A DNA stretch of 43,273 bases from CAYRJA01 sp964424455 (GTDB lineage: Bacteria > Bacteroidota > Bacteroidia > Chitinophagales > UBA10324): positions 1-43,273 of the forward strand of contig CAYRJA010000014.1 in assembly GCA_964424455.1 (NCBI GenBank), read 5' to 3'. Made by a program: the position numbers and the translations under genes. Positions within the stretch are counted from its first letter, which is position 1. Each line of letters starts with the position of its first letter. Under the pieces are notes generated by a model. The model was not told where the DNA came from and searched no databases. It saw only the letters and a program-made list of their open reading frames with translations. Shown here one piece after another: positions 34,357 to 42,346 of the stretch.

Positions 34357-35226
34357 CTAACTCAGTCGTTCCAGAACTGTTTTAATCAGATTCTCTACTG
34401 CTGCATGACCGTTAGCGCTGAATTTTTTTTGAATTCTGTTTGCCACTATTGCATTGAAAGAAAGAGCATTGTGCCCCAACATTCTTGACATACCATAAAT
34501 ACCGGATGATTCCATTTCAAAATTAGTGAGGCGGAGTGATTTATATTCAAAAGACGCCAGCCGGTCAACCCACTTGGGTATTGCGAGTTTACCGCGTACT
34601 AATCGTCCTTGTGGTCCGTAAAATCCGGATGCAGATACTGTAATACCTTTAGTCATTCCTTTCCCAAGCGCTGAAATCAGTTTTGATGAACCACGAACTG
34701 CATAAGGTGTTACAGTTGTTTGATTTTGCAGTACTTCCCTTTTAAAAGTTGTAAGAAGATTTTTTTCAAAAGAGGTATTCTTCCATTTGTAATACTGCAT
34801 CAGGTTATCCATTCCGATTGCCATTTCGGAGGCAACATAGCTGTCCACTTCAATATCACCCCTCAAAGCGCCGGAAGTCCCGATACGCATAATATTCAGA
34901 GAAGTAAGATTTTTTTTTATTTCTCTTGTTTTCAGATTTACATTTACTAATGCATCCAGTTCAGTCAGTACGATGTCAATATTATCTGTGCCAATACCTG
35001 TGGAAATAACGGTCAAGTGGGTTTTTCCGACTCTTCCGGTATGTGTAACAAACTCGCGGTTTTGTTTTTTCAGTTCTATCTTGTCGAAGTGTTTCGACAC
35101 TTCTTTTACTCTCCCCGGATCTCCCACTGTAATAATTGTTTTGGCAATATCATCCGGATGAAGATTCAGATGATAAACACTTCCGTCTTTGTTAATAACG
35201 AGTTCAGATTCAGCAATGTGTTTCAT
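34357..35226 (-). CDS. Nucleoside phosphorylase, uridine phosphorylase-like
   Basis: Splits a nucleoside with phosphate into base and ribose-1-phosphate. The 289-residue protein has the NP-I fold: ITVGDPGRVKEVSKHF near residue 32 (phosphate loop), STGIGTDNIDIVLTEL, RIGTSGAL, and NFEMESSGIYGMSRMLGH with the ribose-binding Met-Glu-Ser. This is the uridine phosphorylase pattern, though purine or futalosine-type substrates cannot be excluded. It is divergent from the universal stress protein gene. TAATTTTG (minus strand, 35249-35256) is an exact -7 element 22 bp before its ATG. Confidence 0.87.
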   Translation of the reverse strand: MKHIAESELVINKDGSVYHLNLHPDDIAKTIITVGDPGRVKEVSKHFDKIELKKQNREFVTHTGRVGKTHLTVISTGIGTDNIDIVLTELDALVNVNLKTREIKKNLTSLNIMRIGTSGALRGDIEVDSYVASEMAIGMDNLMQYYKWKNTSFEKNLLTTFKREVLQNQTTVTPYAVRGSSKLISALGKGMTKGITVSASGFYGPQGRLVRGKLAIPKWVDRLASFEYKSLRLTNFEMESSGIYGMSRMLGHNALSFNAIVANRIQKKFSANGHAAVENLIKTVLERLS

Positions 35227-35309
35227 TTTCTTTTGGTTACTTTCGCAGCAAAATTAATGTACAATTTCCCGCTATTTTACCGATAGACGGGAGTTAAATT
35301 TAGAAAATT

Positions 35310-36167
35310 ATGAAACTTTCGATTAAAAAAATTCTTGTTCCGGTTGACTTCTCTGATATTTCGCTTAACGCTTTGGACTATGCCGCTACTATTGCACGGG
35401 TAAGCGGAGCAGAAATTATATTGCTGCATGTGGTGGAATCTTACAGCTTCAATACTAAAATGAAACAATCAATAGCGCTGAATGATATTCTTGAAAAAGG
35501 AATTAATGATAAAATTGAAGAGATTAAGCAAACAAGCAAACATCTGGCGGGTGTTAAAATGAAATCAAAAGTTATTTCAGGAAAAATCCACGATCAGATT
35601 CAGAAAGTTGCCACACAGACGAATGCAGATATGATAGTGATGGGAACACACGGAGCTTCGGGGGTTACTAATCTCGGAAAGTATATTCTCGGTTCTAATG
35701 CTTACCGTACTATTACCAATTCACCTTGCCCGGTATTGACTATTCGCGAGCCAAAAAACAATATTCACTTTAAAGATATTGTACTTCCACTTGATAACAG
35801 TAAAGAAACCAGACAGAAAGTAGGAATGGCAATTGAATGGGCAAAGTTGTTTGAATCCACTATTCATGTGGTAGCTGTAACAGCTTTCTTTCAGGAACTG
35901 TTAGTGGAAATTAAAGACATGAAAAAATTAGTGGAGGAGGTAAATGTCATGATTGAAAAAGCAGGCGTGCCTTATACTTCAAAGTTAATTCGTGAAAAGG
36001 CAATATCCGATTCAGTAATCAGCTATTCCAAAAGAGCAAATGCAGACTTAATTTTTATAGTTAATAAAAAAGGGAGCGCCCTTTCTGATATAGTTGTCGG
36101 CTCTACTGCAAGAAATATTGTTTCTGAATCTCCTGTTCCTGTACTTACTATTAATTTTAAGAAATAA
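35310..36167 (+). CDS. Tandem universal stress protein
   Basis: A 285-residue cytosolic protein of two USP domains (about residues 1-147 and 150-285). The first domain has VPVDFSDISLNALDYA and the ATP-type loop MGTHGASGVTNLGKYILGSNAYRTI. In the second the loop is less regular (VNKKGSALSDIVVGSTARNIV). Such proteins bind ATP or other nucleotides and help in starvation and stress. It is monocistronic; the 120 bp after it hold nothing I can name. Confidence 0.92.
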   Translation: MKLSIKKILVPVDFSDISLNALDYAATIARVSGAEIILLHVVESYSFNTKMKQSIALNDILEKGINDKIEEIKQTSKHLAGVKMKSKVISGKIHDQIQKVATQTNADMIVMGTHGASGVTNLGKYILGSNAYRTITNSPCPVLTIREPKNNIHFKDIVLPLDNSKETRQKVGMAIEWAKLFESTIHVVAVTAFFQELLVEIKDMKKLVEEVNVMIEKAGVPYTSKLIREKAISDSVISYSKRANADLIFIVNKKGSALSDIVVGSTARNIVSESPVPVLTINFKK

Positions 36168-36288
36168 TATTGTCACTGATAATTAGCGGGTTCTAAATAT
36201 TCTGATAACTCAGTAGTATTGTACTGAAGTCGTGAATTAGAAAACGATTCAATTGTTAAAACTAAAATATATTTTTACATAAAAATTC

Positions 36289-37965
36289 TTGGCTTCACAC
36301 AAATCACCGGTCAAAGCAAAAGATAAAAAAAGAGATACTTCATCCGTTCAGAGTATCAGGTTACCGGAGGTAGATATTAAGATTGCTTCTCTGCTTACAA
36401 TCGGCTTCTTTGTACTTCAATTAGTTGGTATTTATCATCATGAACCGTGGCGCGATGAATATCAGGCATTTCAGATTGCATTAAACAGTCATTCTCTTAC
36501 CGACTTATTTCACAATATCCGGTACGAAGGTCATCCGGCAGTATGGCATCTTTTGCTTTTCTTCTTAACCCTATTTACTGAGAATCTATTTGCTATGCAG
36601 TTATTACATATTGTGATAATAACTACCGGTATGTTTATCTTATATAGATATGCGCCCTTTTCTCTGGCAGAAAAAATATTAATCAGTATCGGATATTTCT
36701 TCTTTTATGAATATGCACAGATAAGCAGAAGTTATGCAATCGGTATTTTATGTGTCATTTGTATTTGTGCTGTTACGGGTGAAAAATATTACAGAAAGAA
36801 GTTGACAGGTAAGCAGCCGCATTTTATATCTCTGTTTCTGCTCAATGCGCTCTTCTTATCAATACTTGCCAATAGCAGTGTTTATGGTTTAGCTTTATCT
36901 CTGTTGCTGTCTTTTTACTTACTGTTTATTGTTTGGGATGAAAGAAAGCAAATACTAAAAACAGCTAAGCAAAGTATTACTTTGTTATTCGCTGTTGTTG
37001 TAATATTATTAAGTTGGATACTATGTTATATTCAGATATCTCCAAGTGATGATAGTTCGTTTGAGCTTCCGTCCTTTACCGGAACTGCCTTAGAACATAT
37101 CGGCGCTGTTACAACAAAGCAATTGCTTGCCTTTTTTCCTTTTCCGCAACTTAGTATTGTTGGTTGCTGGAACACCTCTTTCTTTCTGAATGCTGCAACA
37201 ACGTCCACTGCATTAGCAGGAATATCTGTTTTGGCTATTGTAATTATTTCATTCGGATTTATAAAAAGCATAAGAATATTTGCTCTTTATTTCTTGTCTG
37301 TTACAGCGATAGGTGCGCTCACTTATTACACTAATCTTAACGGACAGCGTTATGCGGGACATTTTTTTGTTGCTCTGTTTATATGCTACTGGCTTACAGG
37401 ATATGTTACACCGGATAGAAAAATTTTGCCTGCTATTCCTTTGTTCATTACTAAGTGGGTTAAAAAGTTTTCATTTATCAGCATAATGTCTGTGCAGGCA
37501 TTAGCAGGATTATATATGTATTACATGGATTTCAACAAGCCCTTCTCTAACTGCAAGCAAACCGGAGAATTTATATTATCAAAACACTTTGATCGTTTTC
37601 CACTGATTGGTAGTATTGATTATGTTATCACTCCTCTTTCATACTATACCGGTAAGCCGGTTTACACTTCTGAAAGGCAGGATACTTCCCGTTTTATAAT
37701 TTGGGATAAGAAAAGAAATCTGAATAATGCACAAACGGTTAAACTTATGCAAGACATTATTCAACTGCAGAGCACGAGTAATGAAGATACCATTCTGTTC
37801 TGTTGTAGTTCTGCCATAGCTATTTACAAAAACGGGCAGCATGTATTATTTGAAGAGGAAGATATTGATGAATCACACCGGATGAAAAAGATAATTTCGT
37901 TTGATTCACCTTGCATGGTAAAAGATGAAAATTATTATGTCTATTTAGCGTGGAAGAAAAAATAG
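36289..37965 (+). CDS. GT-C-type membrane glycosyltransferase-like protein
   Basis: A 558-residue membrane protein with a basic N-terminal tail, about 10-12 helices and a C-terminal soluble part of some 130 residues. The first outside loop carries HEPWRDEYQAF, the DE-type motif of GT39/ArnT-like enzymes, and HPAVWHLLLFFLT follows. It probably moves a sugar from a polyprenyl phosphate to a lipid or protein; donor and acceptor are unknown. The start is TTG at 36289 (MASHKSPVKAK); no in-frame ATG is close, and the first internal Met is far downstream. No operon partner. Confidence 0.7.
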   Translation: MASHKSPVKAKDKKRDTSSVQSIRLPEVDIKIASLLTIGFFVLQLVGIYHHEPWRDEYQAFQIALNSHSLTDLFHNIRYEGHPAVWHLLLFFLTLFTENLFAMQLLHIVIITTGMFILYRYAPFSLAEKILISIGYFFFYEYAQISRSYAIGILCVICICAVTGEKYYRKKLTGKQPHFISLFLLNALFLSILANSSVYGLALSLLLSFYLLFIVWDERKQILKTAKQSITLLFAVVVILLSWILCYIQISPSDDSSFELPSFTGTALEHIGAVTTKQLLAFFPFPQLSIVGCWNTSFFLNAATTSTALAGISVLAIVIISFGFIKSIRIFALYFLSVTAIGALTYYTNLNGQRYAGHFFVALFICYWLTGYVTPDRKILPAIPLFITKWVKKFSFISIMSVQALAGLYMYYMDFNKPFSNCKQTGEFILSKHFDRFPLIGSIDYVITPLSYYTGKPVYTSERQDTSRFIIWDKKRNLNNAQTVKLMQDIIQLQSTSNEDTILFCCSSAIAIYKNGQHVLFEEEDIDESHRMKKIISFDSPCMVKDENYYVYLAWKKK

Positions 37966-38160
37966 ATTCTTTATTGAGTTAAAGTATTGCTGTTACAGCT
38001 ATATTATTCTCTTCTATCCCTTTACTGATATTTATAGTAGTTTTACTACATCTAACTTACTTTTCAGATGTATATAAAGATACTCTTGTAATTCGGCGCA
38101 TGTACAGGAAGTTTGGAATAGTATTCCACTCTTTATTTCTTTGCAATTAGTATCTCATAA

Positions 38161-39195
38161 ATGGATTCCATCACTCATATCGTTATAGGCGCTGCACAAG
38201 GTGAATTGATTGCAGGAAAAAAGTTAGGCAAAAAAGCCATGTTGTGGGGAGCGATTGCCAATTCACTGCCTGATATTGATGTGCTGGTTCAGATTTTTTT
38301 GAATGTACCGGATGGTATGCTGGCACACAGAGGATTTACACATTCAATTTTGTTCGCCGTTCTAATGTCTCCGCTATCCGGTTTCTTACTCAGCCGGTGG
38401 AAATATACCATGCAGGCAGATTTCCGGCAATGGACTTTGCTTTTTGCCTTCGGACTTTTCACTCATCTTTTTATTGATTCATTAACTACTTACGGAACCG
38501 GATGGTATGAACCGTTCTGTCATCATAGAGTTTCATTCAATACCATTTTCGTTGCAGATCCGTTTTACACCTTTCCGTTGCTGATTTCTTTTGTTGCACT
38601 TTTGATTCTGAAGAAAGAGTCAACGGCAAGAAAATTATGGGCTAAGTGGGGACTGCTTTTAAGTTGCATATACCTGCTATTTACATTTTACAATAAATAT
38701 GAGGTAAATAAAATATGGGAAAAGAATATAGCGGAACAAAAAATTTCCTACACGGATTATTTCACCACCCCTACGCCTCTTAATAATTTTTTATGGTATG
38801 GTGTTATAAAAGAAGACCGTCAGTTTAAAATAGGATACTATTCTGTTTTTGACAACGGCGATAAAATCTCATTTTATTCAGTTGCGTCGAATGACAGTTT
38901 ACTTGATGATTTACGAAATGAGAAGTCTGTACAAAAGCTGATACGGTTTTCCGAAGGGTACTATAGTGTTACAAAAGACAGCGCCGGCGGATTAGAATTT
39001 CATGACTTGCGTTTTGGACAAATTGGCGGATGGACAAATCCGTCGGCTGATTTTGTTTTCTCTTTTCATCTGACCAACGATAAAAATAATGAAGCAATAG
39101 TCTCGCGCGGACGCTTTAAATCATTAGGAAAAGATCCTGTAAAAGGATTGATAGATAGAATTAAAGGAAAAAAGACTTCTGAAATAAGTGATTAG
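38161..39195 (+). CDS. YdjM/YbcI-like membrane-bound metal-dependent hydrolase family protein
   Basis: A 344-residue protein with about five helices in the N-terminal half and a soluble C-terminus. It opens with MDSITHIVIGAAQGELI and shows NSLPDIDVL, AHRGFTHSILFAVL, and LFTHLFIDSLTTYGT: the conserved Asp and His set of the LexA-regulated YdjM family (putative metal-dependent membrane hydrolases). The substrate is unknown. A 195-bp gap precedes it, holding one TGTTACA (37991-37997) and no other clear signal. Confidence 0.87.
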   Translation: MDSITHIVIGAAQGELIAGKKLGKKAMLWGAIANSLPDIDVLVQIFLNVPDGMLAHRGFTHSILFAVLMSPLSGFLLSRWKYTMQADFRQWTLLFAFGLFTHLFIDSLTTYGTGWYEPFCHHRVSFNTIFVADPFYTFPLLISFVALLILKKESTARKLWAKWGLLLSCIYLLFTFYNKYEVNKIWEKNIAEQKISYTDYFTTPTPLNNFLWYGVIKEDRQFKIGYYSVFDNGDKISFYSVASNDSLLDDLRNEKSVQKLIRFSEGYYSVTKDSAGGLEFHDLRFGQIGGWTNPSADFVFSFHLTNDKNNEAIVSRGRFKSLGKDPVKGLIDRIKGKKTSEISD

Positions 39196-39254
39196 CTGTG
39201 TTTGTTGCTATCCGTTTTATCAATTTCTGCTGTCGTTAATAATGTAACAGAAGA

Positions 39255-40100
39255 TTAGCTTTTGAATACTTCAATCAACTCTGTTAATCTTCCCTTCAAC
39301 TGTTTTCTCTCTATGATAAAGTCAAGAAAACCATGCTCTAATAAAAATTCAGAGCGTTGAAAACCTTTAGGTAAATCTTTCTTAATGGTTTCTTTTATCA
39401 CGCGCGGTCCGGCAAAGCCAATAAGCGCTCCGGGTTCAGCCATATTGATATCGCCGAGCATTGCAAAGGAAGCTGTAACACCTCCGGTAGTTGGATCAGT
39501 CATTAATGAAAAGTAAGGAAGCTTTGCATCAGCAAGTTGTGTAAGTCTTGATGCTGTTTTAGCCAACTGCATGAGTGAGAAGGCTGATTCCATCATTCGG
39601 GCTCCTCCGGATTTAGAAATAATCAGCAACGGATACTTTTTCTGAATACAGTAGCTGATAGCTTTTGAAATACGTTCGCCTACCACGCTTCCCATAGAAC
39701 CGCCAATGAAATTAAAATTCATACAGCAGGTTACGAGCTTTAGCCCGTTTACTTTTCCGCAGCCAACAGTTATAGCTTCACTGACATTTGCTTTCTTCTT
39801 GGTTTCAGCTAACCGGTCAGCATAAGATTTCAAATCAGTGAAACCGAGGAAATCTTTCGGCTCCAAATCTTCAAACAGTAGTTTCACGGAACCTTCATCA
39901 TAGATAATAGGGAAGTATTCTACTGAATTTATTCTTGCATGATAGCCGCAGTTGGGACATACATACATACTTGCTTCTATATCCGAAGTAGGGAAAGTCT
40001 TTTTACATGAAGGACAATTCCACCAAACACCATCCGGTACTTCTAACTTCTCTTCAGTGGAAGTGGTGATTCCTTCTTTATTTCTTTTGAACCAAGGCAT
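39255..40100 (-). CDS. accD: Acetyl-CoA carboxylase carboxyltransferase subunit beta
   Basis: Makes malonyl-CoA for fatty-acid synthesis together with AccA. The 281-residue protein has the N-terminal zinc ribbon Cys29-X2-Cys32 and Cys48-X2-Cys51 (NCPSC ... CPNCG). The crotonase core shows GGSMGSVVGERISKAI, KSGGARMMES, MTDPTTGGVTASFAMLGD and EPGALIGFAGPRVI. AccA is not in the window. The start codon is preceded, after 4 bp, by an array of heptamer repeats (40105-40135). Confidence 0.97.
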   Translation of the reverse strand: MPWFKRNKEGITTSTEEKLEVPDGVWWNCPSCKKTFPTSDIEASMYVCPNCGYHARINSVEYFPIIYDEGSVKLLFEDLEPKDFLGFTDLKSYADRLAETKKKANVSEAITVGCGKVNGLKLVTCCMNFNFIGGSMGSVVGERISKAISYCIQKKYPLLIISKSGGARMMESAFSLMQLAKTASRLTQLADAKLPYFSLMTDPTTGGVTASFAMLGDINMAEPGALIGFAGPRVIKETIKKDLPKGFQRSEFLLEHGFLDFIIERKQLKGRLTELIEVFKS

Positions 40101-40104
40101 TTGT

Positions 40105-40135
40105 GTCGTGCGTCATGCGTCGTGCGTTATGCGTC
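40105..40135. repeat. Tandem heptamer array next to the accD start
   Basis: Four copies of a 7-bp unit, GTCGTGC, GTCATGC, GTCGTGC, GTTATGC, plus GTC, ending 4 bp from the accD ATG (40098-40100). On the accD strand the unit reads GCACGAC or GCATGAC. It occupies the place where the ribosome would bind. The gap 40101-40312 holds nothing else I recognise. Confidence 0.75.
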
Positions 40136-40312
40136 CGATTATATCTGGACTCATAATGCAGATGCAAGACTTATTTCTTTAAAGTTTTTTGCAAGTTATA
40201 AATCATTTTCCGGATATGGTTTGTTTTATCCGGAATCTGATTCGGATTTTCAAAATCATTCATAGCAGAAATTTATTTACACAATACTCAAGACGTTGGG
40301 ATCAAGACAAAA

Positions 40313-41398
40313 TCACGCGAGTGTAATCTTCTTATCCAGATAAATATCCTGAATAGTGTTGAGAAGTTCGATTCCATCTTTCATCGGCTTCTGAAATGCT
40401 TTTCTGCCTGAAATTAAACCTGTTCCACCGGCACGTTTGTTCACTACTGCTGTGTAAGCCGCCTCTGCCAAATCAGAAGCGCCTTTCGACTCACCGCCTG
40501 AGTTGATTAATCCTACACGACCCATGTAACAGTTTGCTACCTGATAACGGCACAAATCAATCGGATGATCCGTAGTGAGTTCACGATAAACTTTCGGATG
40601 AGTTTTTCCGAAGTTTAAAGCAGTGTATCCTCCGTTATTGGTTGGAAGCTTTTGTTTAATAATGTCTGCCTGAATGGTAACACCGATATGATTTGCCTGA
40701 CCGGTTAAATCAGCCGATGCGTGATAATCCACACCATCCTTTTTGAAACCGGAATTACGAAGATAGCACCACAGAATGGTTGCCATACCTAATTCGTGTG
40801 CATACTCAAATGCTTCAGCTACTTCCTGAATTTGTCTGGAAGATTCATCTGATCCAAAATAAATAGTAGCGCCTACTGCAACAGCACCCAGATTCCATGC
40901 TTCTTCAACTGTACCGAACATTATCTGGTCGTACTTGTTTGGATAAGTAAGAAATTCGTTATGATTAATTTTTACAATGAATGGAATTTTGTGTGCATAC
41001 TTCCTTGAAACGGAAGCAAGCACGCCATAGGTAGAAGCTACTGCATTGCAGCCGCCTTCAATAGCGAGTTTTACAATATTTCCCGGCTCGAAATATTCAG
41101 GATTTGGTGCAAAGGACGCACCTGCCGAATGTTCAATTCCCTGATCAACCGGAAGGATAGAAACATATCCTGTATTTGCCAAACGACCATGTCCGTAAAT
41201 AGTTTGCAAGCTCCTTAACGTTTGTGGAGTACGGTTGGATTCCCGCCATACTTTATCAATAAAATCAGGACCGGGAGTATGCAGTGATTTTTTGTCAATT
41301 GTTCCACTCACATGTTCGAGCAGGTATTCCGCTTTATCACCTAAAAGTTCGGTAATCTTTCCTGAAGAAGCTGTAGTAGCTGTTGCTGTATTTGCCAT
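40313..41398 (-). CDS. fbaB: Class I fructose-bisphosphate aldolase (DhnA/FbaB type)
   Basis: Cleaves fructose 1,6-bisphosphate through a Schiff base on Lys. The 361-residue protein is very close to E. coli FbaB: GTGYLSILPVDQG-like NTGYVSILPVDQGIEHSAG, STYGVLASVSRKYAHKIPF, GAVAVGATIYFGS, KDGVDYHASADLTGQANH, ADIIKQKLPTNNGG, QVANCYMGRVGLINSGG and KRAGGTGLISGRKAF. Monocistronic. The minus strand carries TACATTTG (41425-41432), an exact -7 element 26 bp before the ATG. Confidence 0.97.
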   Translation of the reverse strand: MANTATATTASSGKITELLGDKAEYLLEHVSGTIDKKSLHTPGPDFIDKVWRESNRTPQTLRSLQTIYGHGRLANTGYVSILPVDQGIEHSAGASFAPNPEYFEPGNIVKLAIEGGCNAVASTYGVLASVSRKYAHKIPFIVKINHNEFLTYPNKYDQIMFGTVEEAWNLGAVAVGATIYFGSDESSRQIQEVAEAFEYAHELGMATILWCYLRNSGFKKDGVDYHASADLTGQANHIGVTIQADIIKQKLPTNNGGYTALNFGKTHPKVYRELTTDHPIDLCRYQVANCYMGRVGLINSGGESKGASDLAEAAYTAVVNKRAGGTGLISGRKAFQKPMKDGIELLNTIQDIYLDKKITLA

Positions 41399-41424
41399 AG
41401 TTAAATCAGTTTAGTTTGGAAAGG

Positions 41425-41432
41425 CAAATGTA
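41425..41432 (-). promoter_or_regulatory. -7 promoter element of fbaB
   Basis: TACATTTG on the minus strand matches TAnnTTTG exactly. A TTG at the usual upstream distance was not found, so this is a partial match. Confidence 0.4.
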
Positions 41433-41464
41433 ATCAGTAATTTGTGGAAAAGGAATGATATGAG

Positions 41465-42250
41465 TCAGTTACCTAAATGTTGCTGAATTCGCTTGAAATA
41501 TTCCGGAGCTAATTTCATTCTGCTTCCATACCATGAAAATATTTCACCATCAACTAAAATGATTTTGCTTTCAGGAAATATTTCTTTCATCTCTTTAGCG
41601 TGTTTCTCTTTAAACGGATAGGGTTCAGATGAAAGTAAAATATATTCGGGATTCAGCTTTTTGATTTCAGATTCTGTTACAACAGGATAACGGGCTAAAT
41701 GATCTGCTGTATTTATAAAGCATGCAATCTTCATCATTTCATTTATAAAAGTATTGTTGGCAGCCACCATGTAAGGGTCTTTCCAGATAAAGTACAAAGC
41801 GGTCTTGTGTTTTATGGTTTGTGTCTTGAGTCCACTCTTAATTTCTGTTATTATGTTTTCTGCTTTGCTTTTTCTTTCTGTAATAATTCCAATTCGTTTT
41901 ATCATGTCAAGCGCTTCATCAACAGTATTGATATCGCTTATCCATACAGGGAATTTCTTTTGCAGTTCTTTGATCTGTGCTGCTTCATTTTCCTCTTTGT
42001 TCGCAATAATTAAATCCGGTTGAAGCGAATGTATTTTATCAAAGTTAACTCCTTTGGTTCCGCCAACCCTTGTTTTCGAGCGAAACCATTCTTCAGGATG
42101 AATGCAGAACTTGGTGATGCCCACCACTTCTTCTCTCAATCCTAAATCATACAGTAATTCTGTCTGTGAAGGAACTAATGAAATAATCCTTTTAGGATTT
42201 TGAGGAAGGGAAATAATATTTCCGAGATGGTCAGTAAATAAATTCATCAT
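41465..42250 (-). CDS. Helical-backbone metal/cobalamin receptor, BtuF-like
   Basis: The 261-residue protein has the TroA/BtuF class-III binding-protein fold: RIISLVPSQTELLYDLGL, VVGITKFCIHPEEW, VGGTKGVNFDKIHSLQPDLIIANKEEN, and YILLSSEPYPFKEKH. No signal peptide or lipobox is visible (MMNLFTDHLG), which is unusual for a transport protein; it may be cytosolic or may use a different anchor. The ligand is probably cobalamin or a ferric chelate. No ABC transporter gene is next to it. Confidence 0.82.
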   Translation of the reverse strand: MMNLFTDHLGNIISLPQNPKRIISLVPSQTELLYDLGLREEVVGITKFCIHPEEWFRSKTRVGGTKGVNFDKIHSLQPDLIIANKEENEAAQIKELQKKFPVWISDINTVDEALDMIKRIGIITERKSKAENIITEIKSGLKTQTIKHKTALYFIWKDPYMVAANNTFINEMMKIACFINTADHLARYPVVTESEIKKLNPEYILLSSEPYPFKEKHAKEMKEIFPESKIILVDGEIFSWYGSRMKLAPEYFKRIQQHLGN

Positions 42251-42346
42251 TCTTTATTCCGCGGATATAAGTCCGGAGAATAAAGATGCACTGATTCTTT
42301 GCTGCAACAATTCTTCTTCTCTTTGGAAATTTGGGTTGTTTGATTT

